A stretch of DNA of 15,617 bases from JAIPEK01 sp041685935 (GTDB taxonomy: Bacteria; Desulfobacterota; Desulfobacteria; Desulfobacterales; Desulfobacteraceae): the NCBI GenBank assembly GCA_041685935.1, contig JAWLES010000043.1, positions 1 through 15,617 on the forward strand. Reading direction: 5' to 3'. Shown here piece by piece: positions 13,199 to 15,617 of the stretch (position 1 is the first letter of the stretch; every line of letters begins with the position of its first letter). A model generated the notes under the pieces. That model saw nothing but the letters and a program-made list of their open reading frames with translations. It was not told where the DNA came from and searched no databases. The position numbers and the translations under genes were made by a program.

Positions 13199-15337
13199 TT
13201 ATATGTCAACCCGCCGCAGCAGCTGCGCATTAATCGCCACGATTATTGTGGAAGCGGACATCAAAACCGCCCCCACCGCCGGAACGAGCAAGATCCCCGC
13301 CCATGCCAGAACCCCGGCGGCAAGGGGAATGGCCACGATGTTGTACCCGGCGGCCCACCAGAGGTTCTGGACCATTTTCCGGTAGGTCGCCCGGCTGAGA
13401 ATGACGATCCGGGCCACGTCCCGCGGATCGCTTCGGACCAGGACCACATCGCCTGCTTCCACCGCCACATCCGTTCCCGCACCGATGGCAATGCCAATAT
13501 CGGCGGTTACCAGCGCCGGTGCGTCGTTTACCCCGTCGCCGACCATGGCCACACGCTTCCCCTCGCGCTGCAACTCCTTGATCTTCCCGGCCTTGTCCTC
13601 CGGCAGCACCTCCGCGAAAACCATGTCGATGCCAAGCTCACCGGCAACACTGTCGGCAACAGCCTGGGAGTCCCCCGTGAGCATGGCAACGTCAATCCCC
13701 TGTTCATGGAGGCCTTTAACCGCTTCCACGGATTCCGGGCGCACGGCATCGGCAATGCCAAAGACCGAAAGCACGTCCTTGTCCTCGACCAGGTAGACCG
13801 CTGCCCGGCCGGCTTCGGAAAAACGCTTTGCTGCATTTTGCAGGTCATCTGTCGCGGCAATCTCCAGCTGCCGAAGCAATGCCGGTCCGCCGACTTTCAG
13901 CTTTCTCCCTTCCACGGTCGCTTCCACCCCGTGGCCGGAAATAGCCTGAAAATCTTCTGCCCCCGGGGTCTGTATCTCTTTTTCCCGGGCGCTTTCGATC
14001 AACGCTTGGGCAATCGGATGCTCCGAGTCGTGTTCAACGGCCGAAGCCAGCCGCAGGGCTTCTTCTTCCGATATTTTCTCCGATACGCTTATATCAACAA
14101 CCCGGTGCTCACCCAGCGTCAGGGTGCCGGTCTTGTCGAAAACCACGATATTGAGGTTCCTCGCTTCTTCGAGCCCCCGGCGGTCCCGCACCAGAAGACC
14201 ATTTCGGGCGCCTATGGTCGTGGAAATAGCAATTACCAGCGGTACAGCCAGGCCCAGCGCATGCGGGCATGTAATCACGAGCACCGTCACCATCCGGGTG
14301 ATGGTAAAATCCAGGGTGGCGCCGAAGGCCAGCCAGCCGGCAAATGTCAATCCGCCCGCCCCGATGGCAACCAGTGTAAGGTAAAACGCCGCCCGGTCAG
14401 CCAAATCCTGGGACCTCGAGCGCGATCCCTGGGCTTCCTCCACCAGGCGCATGATTCCGGCCAGGGCCGTATCATCGCCGGTACCGGCCACTTCGATGCG
14501 CAAAGAGCCGCCCCCGTTGATTGTGCCGGCAATCACCTTGTCCCCCGATTGCTTGTTCACCGGTTTTGACTCCCCGGTAATCATGGACTCGTTCAAAGCG
14601 CTTTTGCCGCTTTTGACGAACCCGTCCGCCGGGACGCCGTCCCCTGGTCGAACCAGCACCATATCTCCTTCCCGGAGCTTCTCCAGCGGCACTTCCTCGG
14701 TATTTTCGTCGTCAAGAAGACGTTCCGCCGTATCCGGAAGTAATTTGGCCAGCTCTTTCAGCGCACCTTGGGCCTGAAAAATAGAGCGCATCTCGATCCA
14801 GTGGCCAAGCAGCATGATGGTGACCAGCGTAGCCAGCTCCCACCAGAGCGCATGCCCCTCATATCCCAGCGTTACCGCGACGCTGTAGATAAACGCAACA
14901 CTGATGGCCAAGCCGATCAGCGTCATCATGCCCGGAATCCGGTCCGCCAGCTCATGAAAGGCCCCCTTCAGAAACACCCATCCACCGTACAAAAAAACCA
15001 GCGTCGCAAAAATGGCCGGAATCAACCCGGAACCCGGAAACGCGGGCGCCCGGTAACCGAACCATTCCTGCAGCATCGGTTCCCAGAACAGCGCCGGTAT
15101 CGTCAGCGCCAGGCAGATCCAGAAGCGGGTGCGAAACATTTCCACGCTATGGCCGGCATGCTTGTCGTGGCCTTCATGGTCGTCATGACCGTCGTGGCCG
15201 TTGTGCCCTTCTTGGCCGTCATGCCCTTCGTGCCGGTTTTGCTTGTCATGGGCTTCATGGCCATCACGGCCGCCGTCGCCGGCAGGACCTTTCCTGTCTG
15301 TTTTTTCAGATCCGTCTCGGGGGTTTGATGTGGTCAT
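13199..15337 (-). CDS. copB: CopB-type (P1B-3) copper/silver-exporting P-type ATPase
   Basis: 712 residues from ATG 15337, chosen because AGAGGTG sits just upstream of it; the ATG 11 codons further up lacks such a site. The N-terminus has a His/Gly/Asp-rich tail (about residues 26-63, with many GHDG/GHE units) instead of CxxC metal domains. The membrane metal motif is CPH (357-359), and MSAST lies in the last helix (693-697), both marks of the CopB group. The catalytic core is complete: TGES (254-257), DKTGTLT with phosphorylated Asp401, SEHP (438-441), MLTGDS (552-557) and GDGVNDAP (600-607). It would pump Cu or Ag to the periplasm. It converges with the EamA gene and ends 66 bases from it. 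A relic of a second copy lies at 287-403. Confidence 0.93.
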   Translation of the reverse strand: MTTSNPRDGSEKTDRKGPAGDGGRDGHEAHDKQNRHEGHDGQEGHNGHDGHDDHEGHDKHAGHSVEMFRTRFWICLALTIPALFWEPMLQEWFGYRAPAFPGSGLIPAIFATLVFLYGGWVFLKGAFHELADRIPGMMTLIGLAISVAFIYSVAVTLGYEGHALWWELATLVTIMLLGHWIEMRSIFQAQGALKELAKLLPDTAERLLDDENTEEVPLEKLREGDMVLVRPGDGVPADGFVKSGKSALNESMITGESKPVNKQSGDKVIAGTINGGGSLRIEVAGTGDDTALAGIMRLVEEAQGSRSRSQDLADRAAFYLTLVAIGAGGLTFAGWLAFGATLDFTITRMVTVLVITCPHALGLAVPLVIAISTTIGARNGLLVRDRRGLEEARNLNIVVFDKTGTLTLGEHRVVDISVSEKISEEEALRLASAVEHDSEHPIAQALIESAREKEIQTPGAEDFQAISGHGVEATVEGRKLKVGGPALLRQLEIAATDDLQNAAKRFSEAGRAAVYLVEDKDVLSVFGIADAVRPESVEAVKGLHEQGIDVAMLTGDSQAVADSVAGELGIDMVFAEVLPEDKAGKIKELQREGKRVAMVGDGVNDAPALVTADIGIAIGAGTDVAVEAGDVVLVRSDPRDVARIVILSRATYRKMVQNLWWAAGYNIVAIPLAAGVLAWAGILLVPAVGAVLMSASTIIVAINAQLLRRVDI

Positions 15338-15375
15338 AAAAGCACCTCTCTTTTGAACGATAAATTCCATTGGAT

Positions 15376-15405
15376 AAATAATGTCTCTGATTTTTAAAAT
15401 TGCAA
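15376..15405 (-). promoter_or_regulatory. Weak candidate promoter for copB
   Basis: On the minus strand TTGCAA (15405-15400), an 18-base spacer and TTATTT (15381-15376) lie about 40 bases before the copB start, in an AT-rich patch. Both boxes are imperfect. I did not see the dyad expected for a CueR-type metal regulator. Confidence 0.3.
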
Positions 15406-15581
15406 ATCACTTCCAGACCGCTCAATCCACCCCAGGCGCGTCTGTACCTTGCCGGAAGCGGCCTAAGAGCGATTTGGCATACCCGAAAATAGCGGCCCTG
15501 TCGATACCTGCGGCTTCTCAGGCAAGCCCGGCCAAAACGGATTTGACACCGCCGTGTCCCGGGCATACATTTTTGTCATAC

Positions 15582-15613
15582 GCTGCGGTTTTGACTCATT
15601 TTTTTTCCGCAGC
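15582..15613. repeat. Inverted repeat with T-rich loop upstream of copB
   Basis: GCTGCGG (15582-15588) and CCGCAGC (15607-15613) form a 7-base stem around an 18-base loop containing eight T. CATAC occurs next to both arms. The T run is inside the loop, so it does not look like a simple terminator. The surrounding stretch 15406-15617 has no convincing gene: the minus-strand frames there lack a ribosome site and are broken by stops. Confidence 0.45.
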
Positions 15614-15617
15614 ATAC

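Noticed and set aside
15306..15566. Minus-strand frame upstream of and overlapping copB
   Set aside because: Arg-rich composition, no ribosome site, and overlap with the copB start region; no family resemblance seen.
1..15617. tRNA, rRNA, CRISPR array, transposase or integrase
   Set aside because: None seen on either strand; no clustered spaced repeats and no mobile-element protein motifs.

Overview
The window looks like moderately GC-rich chromosomal DNA from a Gram-negative, probably anaerobic bacterium. A Desulfobacterota-type sulfate reducer or relative would fit the tripartite (TRAP) transport system, the gene style and the mix of catabolic genes, but nothing here fixes the taxon. The sequence carries a 100-N assembly gap, so it comes from a draft or metagenomic assembly.

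Layout. (1) The left edge (1-403, minus strand) holds the start of a SHOCT-domain membrane protein. Just upstream of it is a decayed, internally deleted 3' remnant of a CopB-type metal ATPase. (2) Positions 404-826 hold no gene. (3) A DinB/maleylpyruvate-isomerase-like gene (827-1615) is followed by the N gap. The gap is flanked by two identical 99-base copies and looks like an unmerged contig overlap. (4) From about 1856 to 13132 all genes read on the plus strand and are tightly spaced, as in one long operon: IclR regulator, PanB-like hydroxymethyltransferase, U32-peptidase-like TIM-barrel protein, Glu/Leu/Phe/Val-type amino-acid dehydrogenase, DoeA/EutD-like ectoine hydrolase (M24 fold), Asp/Glu-racemase-like protein, M20 amidohydrolase, a complete TRAP transporter (TeaA/UehA-like binding protein, small and large membrane subunits) and an EamA-type permease. 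(5) A convergent, intact, His-rich CopB-type copper/silver ATPase (13199-15337, minus) and its upstream region close the window.

How the genes may work together. The binding protein conserves the residues I recall as ectoine ligands in TeaA. The M24 protein has the diagnostic motifs of the ectoine hydrolases. The M20 enzyme could remove the acetyl group that ring opening leaves behind. The usual downstream enzymes (DoeB deacetylase, DoeD transaminase, DoeC semialdehyde dehydrogenase) and the MocR-type regulator EnuR are absent. In their place are an amino-acid dehydrogenase with a changed side-chain pocket, a PanB homologue with no panC or panD beside it, and a U32-like protein. My main hypothesis is a non-canonical route for ectoine or a related compound: deamination gives a 2-oxo acid, and PanB running in the cleavage direction passes a C1 unit to tetrahydrofolate. 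Identification of the uptake and ring-opening steps is moderately supported. The later steps are inference.

The catabolic block is bracketed by two same-orientation copies of the 3' end of a copB-like gene, one intact and one relic, which suggests that it sits in a disrupted metal-resistance locus.
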